DNA of 64,000 bases from Loktanella sp. IMCC34160 (GCF_004145845.1 NZ_SELP01000007.1:148180-212179); one strand, 5' to 3'; positions 1 to 7,668 are shown, numbered from the stretch's first letter. Translations and numbers: made by a program. The notes: a model not told the origin generated them from the letters alone.

Positions 1-105
1 CGGCACTCATGGGAAAACCGGGCATTACGGCTGACAAGGCAGCAGGGCAAACGAACGTCGGCACACTCGCCCCACTGCCCGAAGAATTGCCCCAATGGTC
101 CCAGT

Positions 106-516
106 TCAAACGTCTTCATTCCAACGGTCCAACAGGTCAGCAGGAAGGGTTACAGTCATGGTCGGTTCGTTACCCGGAGCATCGGACCAGATGATGCGAC
201 TCCCCCGCTGACGCGGGCGCATGCCGCACATACGGAGCGCCATGTTCACTGATTTGGCCCCCAGCGCGTCGCGCAACTCACAGGCGTCTACTGTGACGAA
301 ACAAAAGTCAGAACGGTGAAGATCGCTATAGATATGTGCATCCAACGCGCGGGCCAGTTCAAAGGCTTCGCCGGGGTAATCAGCCCAGCAAAACGCCTCG
401 ATGAAGCCGGACAGCATTACTTCCTCTGTATCTGTGGGATCGGCTCCAACCCCGATGGCATCCCGCATCGCAGTGTGAAGTTTCGAGCGTTTGGCACGAT
501 TGAGATTGATTTGCAT
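106..516 (-). CDS. hypothetical protein, last visible gene of the leftward small-gene train
   Basis: A 136-residue protein that I do not recognise. It is soluble-looking, without signal peptide or membrane segment. The N-terminus is basic (MQINLNRAKRSK) and the rest is mixed, with several Cys residues not spaced like a zinc site. It lies 67 bases downstream of the previous gene, the only sizeable gap in this six-gene leftward train, and is probably co-transcribed. Nothing recognisable follows in the 105 bases to the left edge. The start is the first ATG; the Shine-Dalgarno sequence is weak. Confidence 0.55.
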   Translation of the reverse strand: MQINLNRAKRSKLHTAMRDAIGVGADPTDTEEVMLSGFIEAFCWADYPGEAFELARALDAHIYSDLHRSDFCFVTVDACELRDALGAKSVNMALRMCGMRPRQRGSRIIWSDAPGNEPTMTVTLPADLLDRWNEDV

Positions 517-583
517 GGTCAGGTTTCCATTTAGGTTTCTCCTGTCGGGTTGGAGTGCTTGTGTTGGTCGGGTATTGGGTCGC

Positions 584-925
584 TCATCCCGAGCGATTTA
601 CTGTACGTCGTTGCCGGGCGCGGCGTTTGGATGCGCGCTCACATTCGCGGCAGGCTGGTGGACCGTTCCGCCCGAGCCGCCGCAGAGCGAAATGACCGTT
701 CCGGCAGGCCTCGGCGCGCATGATCCAGTTCAGGCTTTGCTCTCGCGCGCGGTCTTCCGTCACCACACGGCGCGCTGTACCGTCCCCACAAACAATGTAA
801 GCCTCTCCGGGGTCCCAGTGCCGCCCAAAAAGGGCTTGCGCCTCTGTAGGGTTCACAACGGTTCCAGCAGGCATCGGACGGATCAGAGTTGCGCACCAAG
901 GCAAAGAATTCCGGTCAGTTGTCAT
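584..925 (-). CDS. small protein with zinc-ribbon-like C-terminus
   Basis: A 113-residue protein. The C-terminal part carries C74-x3-H78 and C92-x2-C95 followed by an Arg-rich tail. This spacing resembles the small zinc ribbons attached to phage HNH nucleases and other DNA-binding proteins (family resemblance from memory, not a search). No H-N-H catalytic core is visible, so a nucleic-acid-binding role is the safer inference. I chose the ATG at 925 because it leaves an 11-base overlap with the upstream gene; the longer open frame to 979 would overlap by 65 bases. It belongs to the leftward small-gene train. Confidence 0.55.
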   Translation of the reverse strand: MTTDRNSLPWCATLIRPMPAGTVVNPTEAQALFGRHWDPGEAYIVCGDGTARRVVTEDRAREQSLNWIMRAEACRNGHFALRRLGRNGPPACRECERASKRRARQRRTVNRSG

Positions 926-1211
926 TGGGAAGGAACTCAAAAAGGCGCTGAGCGGCGTGCAACAGGAGCCCACCGTCATCTACCGGTGGTTGGGGTCCAT
1001 TGTTTGGCACTCCCGTCTCGGGCGGAAGATCGTCCAAAGTCTTCGACAAACGGTCAAGTCCACTCGACAAGGTTGAGGCGCAGGCTTCGATCTGCCGAAT
1101 CCGTGCGTCGATAATGCGCGGGTCTGTGTCATCCAAAGAAGCGGTCAGCGCTTTCAACTCTGAAAGAGAGGTGGTGCAGACAAAGACCAAGGCTTCCAGT
1201 TGCGTGCTCAT
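915..1211 (-). CDS. hypothetical coiled-coil protein
   Basis: A 98-residue protein of unknown function. The middle is rich in Leu, Ser, Asp and Ile with roughly heptad spacing (residues about 15-65), suggesting a helical or coiled-coil core. The C-terminus is Pro/Gly-rich and then amphipathic. Its ATG overlaps the stop codon of the upstream gene by one base (TGATG), so the two are probably translationally coupled. No enzymatic motif is visible. Confidence 0.5.
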   Translation of the reverse strand: MSTQLEALVFVCTTSLSELKALTASLDDTDPRIIDARIRQIEACASTLSSGLDRLSKTLDDLPPETGVPNNGPQPPVDDGGLLLHAAQRLFEFLPNDN

Positions 1212-1693
1212 CAGCTAATCTCCAAGATGCGCCGGGCAAACGTTTCGGCACCGTCTGGATCATTGGTATCAATAGCGGGGCGCTCTACGCGCTGAGAGAC
1301 TCGCGCATGCCTTCCAACGTGCCGGGTCAAGCTGGCTTTCAGGGCGGTGCTCAGCCGATCAGCACCGTGCGCACTGGCCACTTTTGCAGCGTGCATGAGA
1401 GCAGTGCTGACGTCATCCATGAGCAACAGGATAGATTGTGGCGACGTGTTGATCTCACGCGGCGCGGCAGCATCAGCTTTCCGCTTGGCCAACCACGCCC
1501 GGCGATCCGCCGTTTTTGCCGCCATTCGACTGGCCTGAACCCTTGCGGAGGGCGTCGGTTCCGGCTTCGGGTATCCTTCCGCGGACTCGCACCATGCGGC
1601 AAGGTAGGTGAGCCCGTCGATACCGACCAAACGCGCGAAGCGTTCTGCCCGGCCATTAAGCGGATTGCTACCGGGTTCAGGCAAAGCGTTCAT
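1211..1693 (-). CDS. hypothetical protein of the leftward train
   Basis: A 160-residue protein that I do not recognise. Residues about 50-90 are rich in Ala, Arg and Lys and look like a charged helix. The remainder is mixed and soluble. The start at 1693 (MNALPEPG) gives a 17-base overlap with the upstream gene; the open frame extends to 1738, but that would lengthen the overlap. Stop and next start share a base with the 915-1211 gene, so the unit is compact as in phage-like or satellite gene blocks. Confidence 0.5.
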   Translation of the reverse strand: MNALPEPGSNPLNGRAERFARLVGIDGLTYLAAWCESAEGYPKPEPTPSARVQASRMAAKTADRRAWLAKRKADAAAPREINTSPQSILLLMDDVSTALMHAAKVASAHGADRLSTALKASLTRHVGRHARVSQRVERPAIDTNDPDGAETFARRILEIS

Positions 1694-2120
1694 CGAGCCG
1701 TTCCGAAATATACGCTTCTTTCGCACGGGAAAGCACATCGTTGCCCCGCCGCTGCATGGCGAGGGCTTCGCCCGGCTTCAAGGATGCGAAGAACATGGAT
1801 TCAAGCTCAGCGCGACGGGTGGCTGAACTGAATTCGAGGTTGCGTTGGGCCATGTCATCGCCCTGAATAAGGGCGCGGGAGAACCCGCGCATAACCGCTG
1901 CGTCGTCGGGATTGATTTCTTCGGTGCCGCCAGTGACCAAATGATGAAAAACGCGAGGGTCGCCAACGAGGCTATTCACCAGCGTATCCACCATGATCGG
2001 GCTCAGTGAATCGCCGTGCAAAGCAGCGGCATGTACGCGGAAAGAATTCTCGATTTTTTCGAGGCGGGCACGCTCTCCGGCGTGCAATGAGTTGCGGGTG
2101 ATGCGAGGTGTGTTAGTCAT
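1677..2120 (-). CDS. hypothetical protein of the leftward train
   Basis: A 147-residue protein starting MTNTPRITR, unrecognised. It is predicted mostly helical, with a highly charged C-terminal third and no Cys pairs, signal peptide or membrane segment. The ATG at 2120 overlaps the upstream DNA-binding gene by 8 bases, which favours it over the longer open frame reaching 2333. Function unknown; its tight placement argues that it works with the neighbouring small proteins. Confidence 0.5.
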   Translation of the reverse strand: MTNTPRITRNSLHAGERARLEKIENSFRVHAAALHGDSLSPIMVDTLVNSLVGDPRVFHHLVTGGTEEINPDDAAVMRGFSRALIQGDDMAQRNLEFSSATRRAELESMFFASLKPGEALAMQRRGNDVLSRAKEAYISERLDERFA

Positions 2121-2397
2121 TTCCTTTGTTCCGTTGTTGTAGGTCAAGGTGTGCCAGTTCGGTTTCCATTTCTGGCGTGAACCACACCTGCTGACGCAGG
2201 ACGGGCACCAGAGAAGCAAGACGCCAGTACCGGCGAGGCCGCCCGCCATTTGGGCCGGGTTGTGCGGTAAAGTTCCGAAGAGCGGGGTCGCGGAAAAACT
2301 TGCGGCAACTGAAATCCGAAAGTCCGCAGGCAACGGCCACGTCCCGCATGGAAAGGGTGTAGTCCATGTTGGTTCTCGATGATTGGAGATTGCTCAT
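2113..2397 (-). CDS. small helix-turn-helix DNA-binding protein, first gene of the leftward train
   Basis: A 94-residue protein. Residues about 12-35 (LSMRDVAVACGLSDFSCRKF) fit a helix-turn-helix, and a basic Gly-Arg-Pro-Arg-Arg-Tyr segment follows like the wing of a winged-helix protein. Such proteins often act as repressors or excisionase-like factors in mobile elements. It heads the leftward train and is divergent from the RHH-methyltransferase pair, so it may control one or both units. Start chosen at MSNLQSS (2397); MDYTLSM at 2367 is also possible. Confidence 0.55.
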   Translation of the reverse strand: MSNLQSSRTNMDYTLSMRDVAVACGLSDFSCRKFFRDPALRNFTAQPGPNGGRPRRYWRLASLVPVLRQQVWFTPEMETELAHLDLQQRNKGND

Positions 2398-2459
2398 TGC
2401 CCTGAAAAGGCACCGCACCACCGGCACGCTGTGAAGCTGCCCCGCAGCACCAACAATGT

Positions 2460-2473
2460 GGTATTTTAATACC
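2460..2473. promoter_or_regulatory. candidate operator palindrome between divergent units
   Basis: GGTATT-TT-AATACC is a perfect 6-2-6 inverted repeat in the short divergent gap between the HTH gene (leftward) and the ribbon-helix-helix gene (rightward). Both neighbours encode DNA-binding proteins, so it is a plausible binding site for one of them. No binding evidence exists; this is inference from position and symmetry. Confidence 0.4.
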
Positions 2474-2487
2474 TCATTGCAACGCAA

Positions 2488-2811
2488 ATGTCAATCCAAC
2501 TGTGGTTTCGGTCGATGTTTGGGGCGATGATTTCTGGTGACAACATCATCAAAGTGATGCACTATGCGGAAAATCGCACCGCAGGAACAAAGCCGGAACA
2601 TACCTTGGCAGCCGCTCAAAAATCATCTAGGGTCACAGTCTCATTCACTGACAGTGACCACGATTTGTTAACCCAGATTGCTGAGGATAGGGATGTGTCG
2701 CTTTCGTGGGTGATACGGCAGGCCGTTTCCGAGTATCTTGACCGGAATCGGCATGAGGAACCGGGTTTGCCGCTACCCAGACCGGCGACCGGACGAAGGG
2801 GACCACAATGA
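2488..2811 (+). CDS. ribbon-helix-helix (CopG/Arc-like) protein preceding the methyltransferase
   Basis: The open frame encodes 107 residues. The C-terminal half has a beta strand (SRVTVSFTDSDHDLL) followed by two helices ending VIRQAVSEYLDRN, which is the ribbon-helix-helix layout of small dimeric repressors. Its stop overlaps the methyltransferase start by four bases (ATGA), so translation is probably coupled. A regulator limiting methyltransferase expression, as control proteins do in other restriction systems, is a reasonable inference. The start is uncertain: ATGs at 2488, 2515, 2527 and 2557 are all possible, and the last would still keep the whole fold. Confidence 0.65.
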   Translation: MSIQLWFRSMFGAMISGDNIIKVMHYAENRTAGTKPEHTLAAAQKSSRVTVSFTDSDHDLLTQIAEDRDVSLSWVIRQAVSEYLDRNRHEEPGLPLPRPATGRRGPQ

Positions 2812-3953
2812 ACCGACCAACTGCAATCGACCTGTTCTGCGGCGCAGGCGGCCTGTCCGAGGGGCTTCGCCAAGCTGGGTATTCTATCGTTGCCGGTAAC
2901 GATATTGACCCATTCGCTGGGGCTACGTTCGTCGCAACACACAAAGAAGCATATTTCCTAGAAGGGTCCATTCGGGACCTTGATGCATCCGATTTCCTAA
3001 AAGCCACTGGCCTGAAAAAGGGCGAGTTGGATTGTCTTGCGGGAGGACCGCCCTGTCAGGGGTATTCGGTCTACAACCATCAGCGCGGTATGCACGATGA
3101 ACGTAGCCATTTGTTCCGCGAATACCTTCGGATTGTGGAAGGCCTCATGCCGAAATGGCTTGTGATGGAAAACGTCACCGGGATCATGTCCGCCGGTGAA
3201 GGCGAAGCGTTCCAAGGCGTTTTGGCCGGGATCAAGGAACTTGGCTACAACGTCGAAGCGCAAATCCTTCGTGCCGAAGACTACGGCATTCCGCAGGAAC
3301 GCCGCCGCGTAGTGTTCATCGCAAACCGGATTGGGCTGCCTATCGTCTGGCCTGAAAGGACGCACGGTGAGGGGTTATCGCCGTTGACGACAATCCACGA
3401 CGCCCTGTCAGACCTCCCCAGCCTCAGCAACGGCGAAGACGCCGGTGTATGCGGCTATGCGTCGGAACCGAAGTCAGACTACCAGCGCGAGTTGCGGGCC
3501 GGTTCAAATGCCGTCTACAACCATGCCGCGCCGCGCCTTGGCGCTATTAATATCGAGCGGATGCAGCATATCCCGCAAGGCGGTAGCTGGCGCGATATTC
3601 CATTTGATTTGCTACCTGCCGGGATGAAGCGAGCCAAACGCAGCGACCATACAAAGCGATATGGTCGGATGAAGTGGGACGAACAGTCCTGCACAGTCTT
3701 GACCAAGTGCGACGTACACTGGGGTGCCTACATCCACCCCGAACAGGATCGTAGCATTACTGTGCGTGAAGCGGCCCGAATTCAATCTTTCCCTGATTGG
3801 TTCCGGTTCGAAGGTCCACGAACCGAACAATACGTTCAGGTTGGAAATGCGGTACCCCCGATGTTGGGCAGGAAGATCGGTGAAGCAATACTCTTTGCAG
3901 AATCTGCCCTTGCTGATACCCGCGAAAACGAACTGGTTGCGTCCCTTGGATAG
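2808..3953 (+). CDS. DNA (cytosine-5-)-methyltransferase
   Basis: A 381-residue protein of the C5 DNA methyltransferase family, which transfers a methyl group from S-adenosylmethionine to cytosine. The canonical motifs are in order: motif I FCGAGG (10-15), motif IV GGPPCQGYS with catalytic Cys83, motif VI ENV (121-123), motif VIII QERRRVVFIA, and near the C-terminus motif IX (VREAARIQSFP) and motif X (QVGNAVPPML). Length is normal for the family and nothing is truncated. It should protect host DNA against the convergent nuclease genes starting 24 bases beyond its stop. The target sequence cannot be read from the protein; the NotI-like partner hints at a G+C-rich palindrome. Confidence 0.92.
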   Translation: MNRPTAIDLFCGAGGLSEGLRQAGYSIVAGNDIDPFAGATFVATHKEAYFLEGSIRDLDASDFLKATGLKKGELDCLAGGPPCQGYSVYNHQRGMHDERSHLFREYLRIVEGLMPKWLVMENVTGIMSAGEGEAFQGVLAGIKELGYNVEAQILRAEDYGIPQERRRVVFIANRIGLPIVWPERTHGEGLSPLTTIHDALSDLPSLSNGEDAGVCGYASEPKSDYQRELRAGSNAVYNHAAPRLGAINIERMQHIPQGGSWRDIPFDLLPAGMKRAKRSDHTKRYGRMKWDEQSCTVLTKCDVHWGAYIHPEQDRSITVREAARIQSFPDWFRFEGPRTEQYVQVGNAVPPMLGRKIGEAILFAESALADTRENELVASLG

Positions 3954-3977
3954 CGTCGAGACGAATTTGCTAAGCGC

Positions 3978-4919
3978 TTAGTAGCCCAATCCGCCAAGGA
4001 AAGCGGGAATTCCCGAAAGCGTCTTCACTCGTTCCCGCTCGTTTGTGGAAAGGTCCCGTGCCACGTAGGGATAGACCTGCAGAAGGAATTCCTTCAACGC
4101 TTCAAAGGCCTCGTCGGAATACGTCACACCAGACCGCAATTCATTCATGATGCTCATCGTCCATTTGACGTAGATTGTTGGCATCATCACGTCGGAAATG
4201 TCTTCCCAGCCGTCAATTAATCTTTCATCCCTCATTCGGTCTTTCAAAACGCGATCACAATGACCACGACACGTCCAGAATACGTGGTGGTAACTATCTG
4301 GTCGAGAATAGTCACCGTCCTTCATTTCCTGCCAGAGCGTTACAATTCCCTTGTCGTCCTGTTCCAACAACTCTTTATCGCAAACGTGGCACCTTAGTGA
4401 TGACTGGTCCGCGAAAATTTTGGCTGGGCTTGGGTTTTCAGTTTTCCATACCGCCAAAGATTCCGGAAAGTACCTCTCGGCGATTTCAAGACCCTTTGCG
4501 GAATGCAGGAGTTCACCTTCAATCCGTTCCCGGTCAAACACCTGAGTTTCGATATTGAGGCCCGCAAGAATCCCACCAAGCCCGGCGCTTGGTAAAGTCG
4601 AGTAGAAACCAAGGAAGCCTTGGCACTTATTGGCGGCTACGCGGTCCTGAATATTGGAATCGTCCGCAGGGCTAACAGACTTCCCGCTGAACGCTTTGTG
4701 CTTGCAGCTAACCAACCATCTTAGAACTGTTTCGCCCCCAACGCCGGTACGCCGCTCTTCGACAATTAGGTCTTTCCCGCCGTCGGCGCCCCGATCAGGT
4801 GCAGCGACAACTGTAAAACCAATGAAGCTGAGTACATCCCTCGCAAACAGTTCAAAGGTATCCTGCCGTCCGTCCGCAACATGCGCCTCAGGAATTTCTT
4901 TGAAATCAAGAACCGGCAT
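3978..4919 (-). CDS. Mrr-like restriction endonuclease with Cys-rich insert
   Basis: A 313-residue protein. The N-terminal 130 residues fit the Mrr-type PD-(D/E)xK fold: GADGGKD (44-50, candidate Asp46/Asp50) followed by a strand WLVSCKHK with Lys73. The usual acidic or Gln residue two before the Lys is Ser71, which is unusual. Residues about 177-221 carry CHVC and CRGHC, a plausible zinc site; the C-terminal 90 residues are helical and unrecognised. It lies 26 bases downstream of the NotI-like gene on the same strand, so both are probably in one operon convergent with the methyltransferase. The ATG at 4919 has a GAGG site; the frame opens at 4925 with TTG. Whether it cuts DNA independently is unknown. 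Confidence 0.7.
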   Translation of the reverse strand: MPVLDFKEIPEAHVADGRQDTFELFARDVLSFIGFTVVAAPDRGADGGKDLIVEERRTGVGGETVLRWLVSCKHKAFSGKSVSPADDSNIQDRVAANKCQGFLGFYSTLPSAGLGGILAGLNIETQVFDRERIEGELLHSAKGLEIAERYFPESLAVWKTENPSPAKIFADQSSLRCHVCDKELLEQDDKGIVTLWQEMKDGDYSRPDSYHHVFWTCRGHCDRVLKDRMRDERLIDGWEDISDVMMPTIYVKWTMSIMNELRSGVTYSDEAFEALKEFLLQVYPYVARDLSTNERERVKTLSGIPAFLGGLGY

Positions 4920-4945
4920 TTTCAAACCTCAACGAATTCTCTGAA

Positions 4946-5875
4946 CTACCGATTCAAGGCGTTTCGGATTGCAGCAGCATAAACATCCGCGTCCGGAAGA
5001 TTCATAGGCGACGTAAACGCCAAGGCCACTTGGTCAACGGTTGTCGTGAACTGACCATGCAATGTCATGGTACGATGGGTTCCCGCTGCTCCCTCTACAC
5101 CAAGTTCATAGCTTCGAAACGTAATCGTACCTTGTCCGGGGCGGTAGTCGTGCAGATGACCCCCTAGCCGGTCGCGGATACGATCATAGACCTGTTTCGG
5201 GCAGACGAAGAACAGGCCCTTGCGGCAAAGCTCTTCCCGGCGCAGAACATGGCCCTTGTAGATCAACTGGGGCAGGATGCGCTTGTTCACGTTCTCCCAA
5301 TTCATTCCGGCGTTGCTGAAACCGGGAATTCTGCCAGACGCGTCAGCATATGCCCTTCCCTGAAAGAACGTTTCGGATTGGTCGCGGTAGCTGCCTGTGG
5401 TGTCGATTGTCTGGACCTCGACGGCGATAATCTCGCTCAGATCGCCAGCAGCATCGAGCCGGGCCAGCACCCAATCAACGTAATAGGCACTGGCCGTCTT
5501 GGCTCCCTTCCCCTTCGGGCGCGGCAACGGTAGCTCCTTTCCCCAATACTTCCCGAATACAACAACTTCGTTCCCGGTGAGAGGATCGCCCAGCCCGGCA
5601 ATTCGGTCCTGTGCTTCATTCGGGCGGATTAGGGTGCATCCCGAACCGAAGGCCTCTTGGGCCAAGTCTTTCAGTGCAAGGAAGCCCTCCCCGTACATCC
5701 GATTTGGGCAGCATATGACGGGCTCCGCAAGTGTCAGCGGCTCAACCGAACACGCGCCGTGTTCAGGTTTTATGCACTTCCCGTCCACGAAGGGACACTT
5801 CAGTCCCTCAACGTAGGGGCGCGCTGCCGGGTCCAGTGGGGTGAACCCGAAGAACTCGGTCACTTTTAACGCCAT
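4946..5875 (-). CDS. NotI-family type II restriction endonuclease
   Basis: A 309-residue protein that matches the recalled NotI sequence at several landmarks. Four metal-ligand cysteine positions are present: Cys27 (CPF), Cys34 (KCIK), Cys42 and the CCPNR pair at 55-56. NotI binds a single iron with a Cys4 set. The catalytic pattern is Asp134 (VDWVLA) and E153-x-Q155 within AVEVQTIDTTGSYR, the D...ExQ variant of PD-(D/E)xK seen in NotI. NotI itself is longer (about 380 residues), with extra C-terminal sequence absent here. Start chosen at MALKVTEF; the frame is open 14 codons further. It is divergent from vsr and should be the cutting partner of the methyltransferase. Recognition of the NotI site is not proven. 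Confidence 0.85.
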   Translation of the reverse strand: MALKVTEFFGFTPLDPAARPYVEGLKCPFVDGKCIKPEHGACSVEPLTLAEPVICCPNRMYGEGFLALKDLAQEAFGSGCTLIRPNEAQDRIAGLGDPLTGNEVVVFGKYWGKELPLPRPKGKGAKTASAYYVDWVLARLDAAGDLSEIIAVEVQTIDTTGSYRDQSETFFQGRAYADASGRIPGFSNAGMNWENVNKRILPQLIYKGHVLRREELCRKGLFFVCPKQVYDRIRDRLGGHLHDYRPGQGTITFRSYELGVEGAAGTHRTMTLHGQFTTTVDQVALAFTSPMNLPDADVYAAAIRNALNR

Positions 5876-5938
5876 GTGGGCATGAATACATGTTGCGAGT
5901 CTGGTATCAATGCCCAATTCAACCGCAGAATGTTGACC

Positions 5939-6403
5939 ATGGATCGTGTATCACCCGAAACCCGCTCAGAGAACATGCGGCGGATCAAGTCTAACAAATC
6001 CGCACCAGAAATGCGCGTGCGCCGACTGTGCCATGCAATGGGTTACCGGTATCGGCTGCACCGGAAGGACTTGCCCGGTAAACCAGACCTCGTGTTTCCG
6101 TCACGTAGGGCAGTCCTTTTCGTCCACGGGTGCTTTTGGCATCAGCACGATGCGTCGGATTGCAAACGGACAAACCGGCCCAAATCAAATTCAGCCTATT
6201 GGCAAGGCAAACTTGCCCGCAATGTAGAGCGGGATGCAAAGAACACAGCCACGCTAATAGATGCAGGTTGGCGCGTCTTGGTGATCTGGGAATGTGAAAC
6301 TGTGAACAGAGAGGGCATAAGAGCACGTGTCACGGATTTCCTTGGCCCCCCGGGCAATGGGATGCCCCAAAACGCACTACCGTTTCCAGCCAAGCAATTC
6401 TGA
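5939..6403 (+). CDS. vsr: very short patch repair endonuclease (Vsr)
   Basis: A 154-residue protein with the Vsr hallmark segments: an N-terminal RSENMRRIKSNKSAPEMRVR stretch, LPGKPDLVF with the catalytic Asp, and FVHGCFWHQH with zinc-binding Cys/His. Vsr nicks beside T:G mismatches that arise when 5-methylcytosine deaminates, so it fits next to a C5 methyltransferase. It is complete and of family length. The start is ATG 5939 (MDRVSPETR) or the in-frame ATG 5930. It is divergent from the NotI-like gene with a gap of only about 60 bases, so both promoters must lie in a very short region or overlap coding sequence. Confidence 0.92.
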   Translation: MDRVSPETRSENMRRIKSNKSAPEMRVRRLCHAMGYRYRLHRKDLPGKPDLVFPSRRAVLFVHGCFWHQHDASDCKRTNRPKSNSAYWQGKLARNVERDAKNTATLIDAGWRVLVIWECETVNREGIRARVTDFLGPPGNGMPQNALPFPAKQF

Positions 6404-6472
6404 ATTTCCACAAACCTGCCATGAAGTGACCTCAATCTGTGGCACGGGATGCGCTACCATCACCGACACATA

Positions 6473-6487
6473 AGTATCAGGGGTGAT
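6473..6487 (+). repeat. candidate integrase arm-type site, copy upstream of int
   Basis: AGTAT-C-AGGGGTGAT ends two bases before the integrase ATG. Nearly the same string (AGTAT-TT-AGGGGTGAT) occurs at 7742-7757 just after the gene. Short repeats flanking an integrase gene beside an att site are often arm-binding sites of tyrosine recombinases. Part of the string also serves as the ribosome-binding region here (AGGGGTG), so coincidence is possible. Confidence 0.35.
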
Positions 6488-6489
6488 TC

Positions 6490-7668
6490 ATGGCAAAAGT
6501 GATTAAGTTGAAGCGGAAGGAAAAGCCGTACGCCGTCCGCTGGAAGAACGGTGAAAAGGAGGTGCAGGAGGCTTTCGACACACGTGCGGAGGCTGAGCTA
6601 TTTCGATCTCAGAAAAACATTGACACCGCGAAGGACCGCAAGCGCAAAAGGCCTCGCAAGACAGGAGAAAACCCTACTTTCAAAGCCGTAGCTCAATCCT
6701 ACCTTACAGTAAAAGAGCATCCACGGCGTGGCGATCCCATCGCACCGATCACATTGAGGGTGTACGAGTCCTATTTGCGGGAACGGATTTACCCGGCAAT
6801 TGGGAGCGTCCTGATTGCAAACGTCAGCAGGCAGCACTTTGAAGAGGTTTACGATACATGCGTTTTGGCCGGTTTTTCCCGAAAGACGCGCAAGGAGACG
6901 TTGCGTCTGATCACTGCGGTACTGAAACACGCTAAGGCCTGTGACTACATCACTGAAGTCCCCTCACACGACATTGATACGTCGCCGACGAACAAGGAGA
7001 AAATCCGCGAACGCATGGAGCGCGACGAAAAGACTTACACTCCCGATGAAGTGTACACGATGCTGGCTGCGGCAGACAGTTTGGCACAGGATGACAAACT
7101 GCAAACTCGTCGCGTTTGGGCGAGGTATCGTCCAATGCTCTACTTCCTCGTTTATACCGGGACTCGAATTAGCGAAGCGCGTGGCTTCCCCAGAAAGGAC
7201 TTCCTCCCGCGTGACGGAGTAATAAAGATCACCCAAAGCGCGCCGGAAAAAGGTGACGTAGGATACGTGAAAACGGCTGATGCTGTGCGGGATATTCCTC
7301 TCCACCCGATCCTTGAAGAAGTCCTCAAGGAATGGCTTGGGGACCATAGCCGAATATTGGCTTTTGGCACCGAAAGTGACGTTCCGATCTGCGGTAGCAA
7401 TTTGTACTCACGCATGCTCGAACCGCTCAAGGAACGTGCTGACGCCTTGGCGGAATCAAAGTCGGACCCGAGGTTTGTTAGAGTGAGCCGAAACCGCGCC
7501 TTCCATGCATTTAGGCATCACTACGCATCCCGCTTGGTGAAGAAAGGTGCGAACCTAAAAGAATTACAAACGCTCATGGGACACGCGACGGCAGCAATCA
7601 CACTGGATACCTACGCTCACCTCTTTGAAGGTGATCAACGGGAGCTTGTAACGACTCTGGTGATTTGA
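6490..7668 (+). CDS. tyrosine-type site-specific integrase
   Basis: A 392-residue phage-type integrase. The basic N-terminal 60 residues resemble an arm-binding domain. Residues about 62-170 fit the SAM-like core-binding domain, and the catalytic domain holds Arg226 (TGTRISEA), His339 and Arg342 (HAFRHHYAS), His365 (LMGHA) and the nucleophile Tyr375 (DTYAHLF). All catalytic residues are present, so it is probably active. A strong AGGGGTG ribosome site precedes the ATG. It is the last gene of the element, 165 bases before the tRNA-Phe fragment it is inferred to use as attachment site. Confidence 0.95.
   Translation: MAKVIKLKRKEKPYAVRWKNGEKEVQEAFDTRAEAELFRSQKNIDTAKDRKRKRPRKTGENPTFKAVAQSYLTVKEHPRRGDPIAPITLRVYESYLRERIYPAIGSVLIANVSRQHFEEVYDTCVLAGFSRKTRKETLRLITAVLKHAKACDYITEVPSHDIDTSPTNKEKIRERMERDEKTYTPDEVYTMLAAADSLAQDDKLQTRRVWARYRPMLYFLVYTGTRISEARGFPRKDFLPRDGVIKITQSAPEKGDVGYVKTADAVRDIPLHPILEEVLKEWLGDHSRILAFGTESDVPICGSNLYSRMLEPLKERADALAESKSDPRFVRVSRNRAFHAFRHHYASRLVKKGANLKELQTLMGHATAAITLDTYAHLFEGDQRELVTTLVI

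Noticed and set aside
9..194. Small + strand frame at the left edge
   Set aside because: No ribosome site, overlaps the end of the leftward gene at 106-516, and has no recognisable composition or motif.
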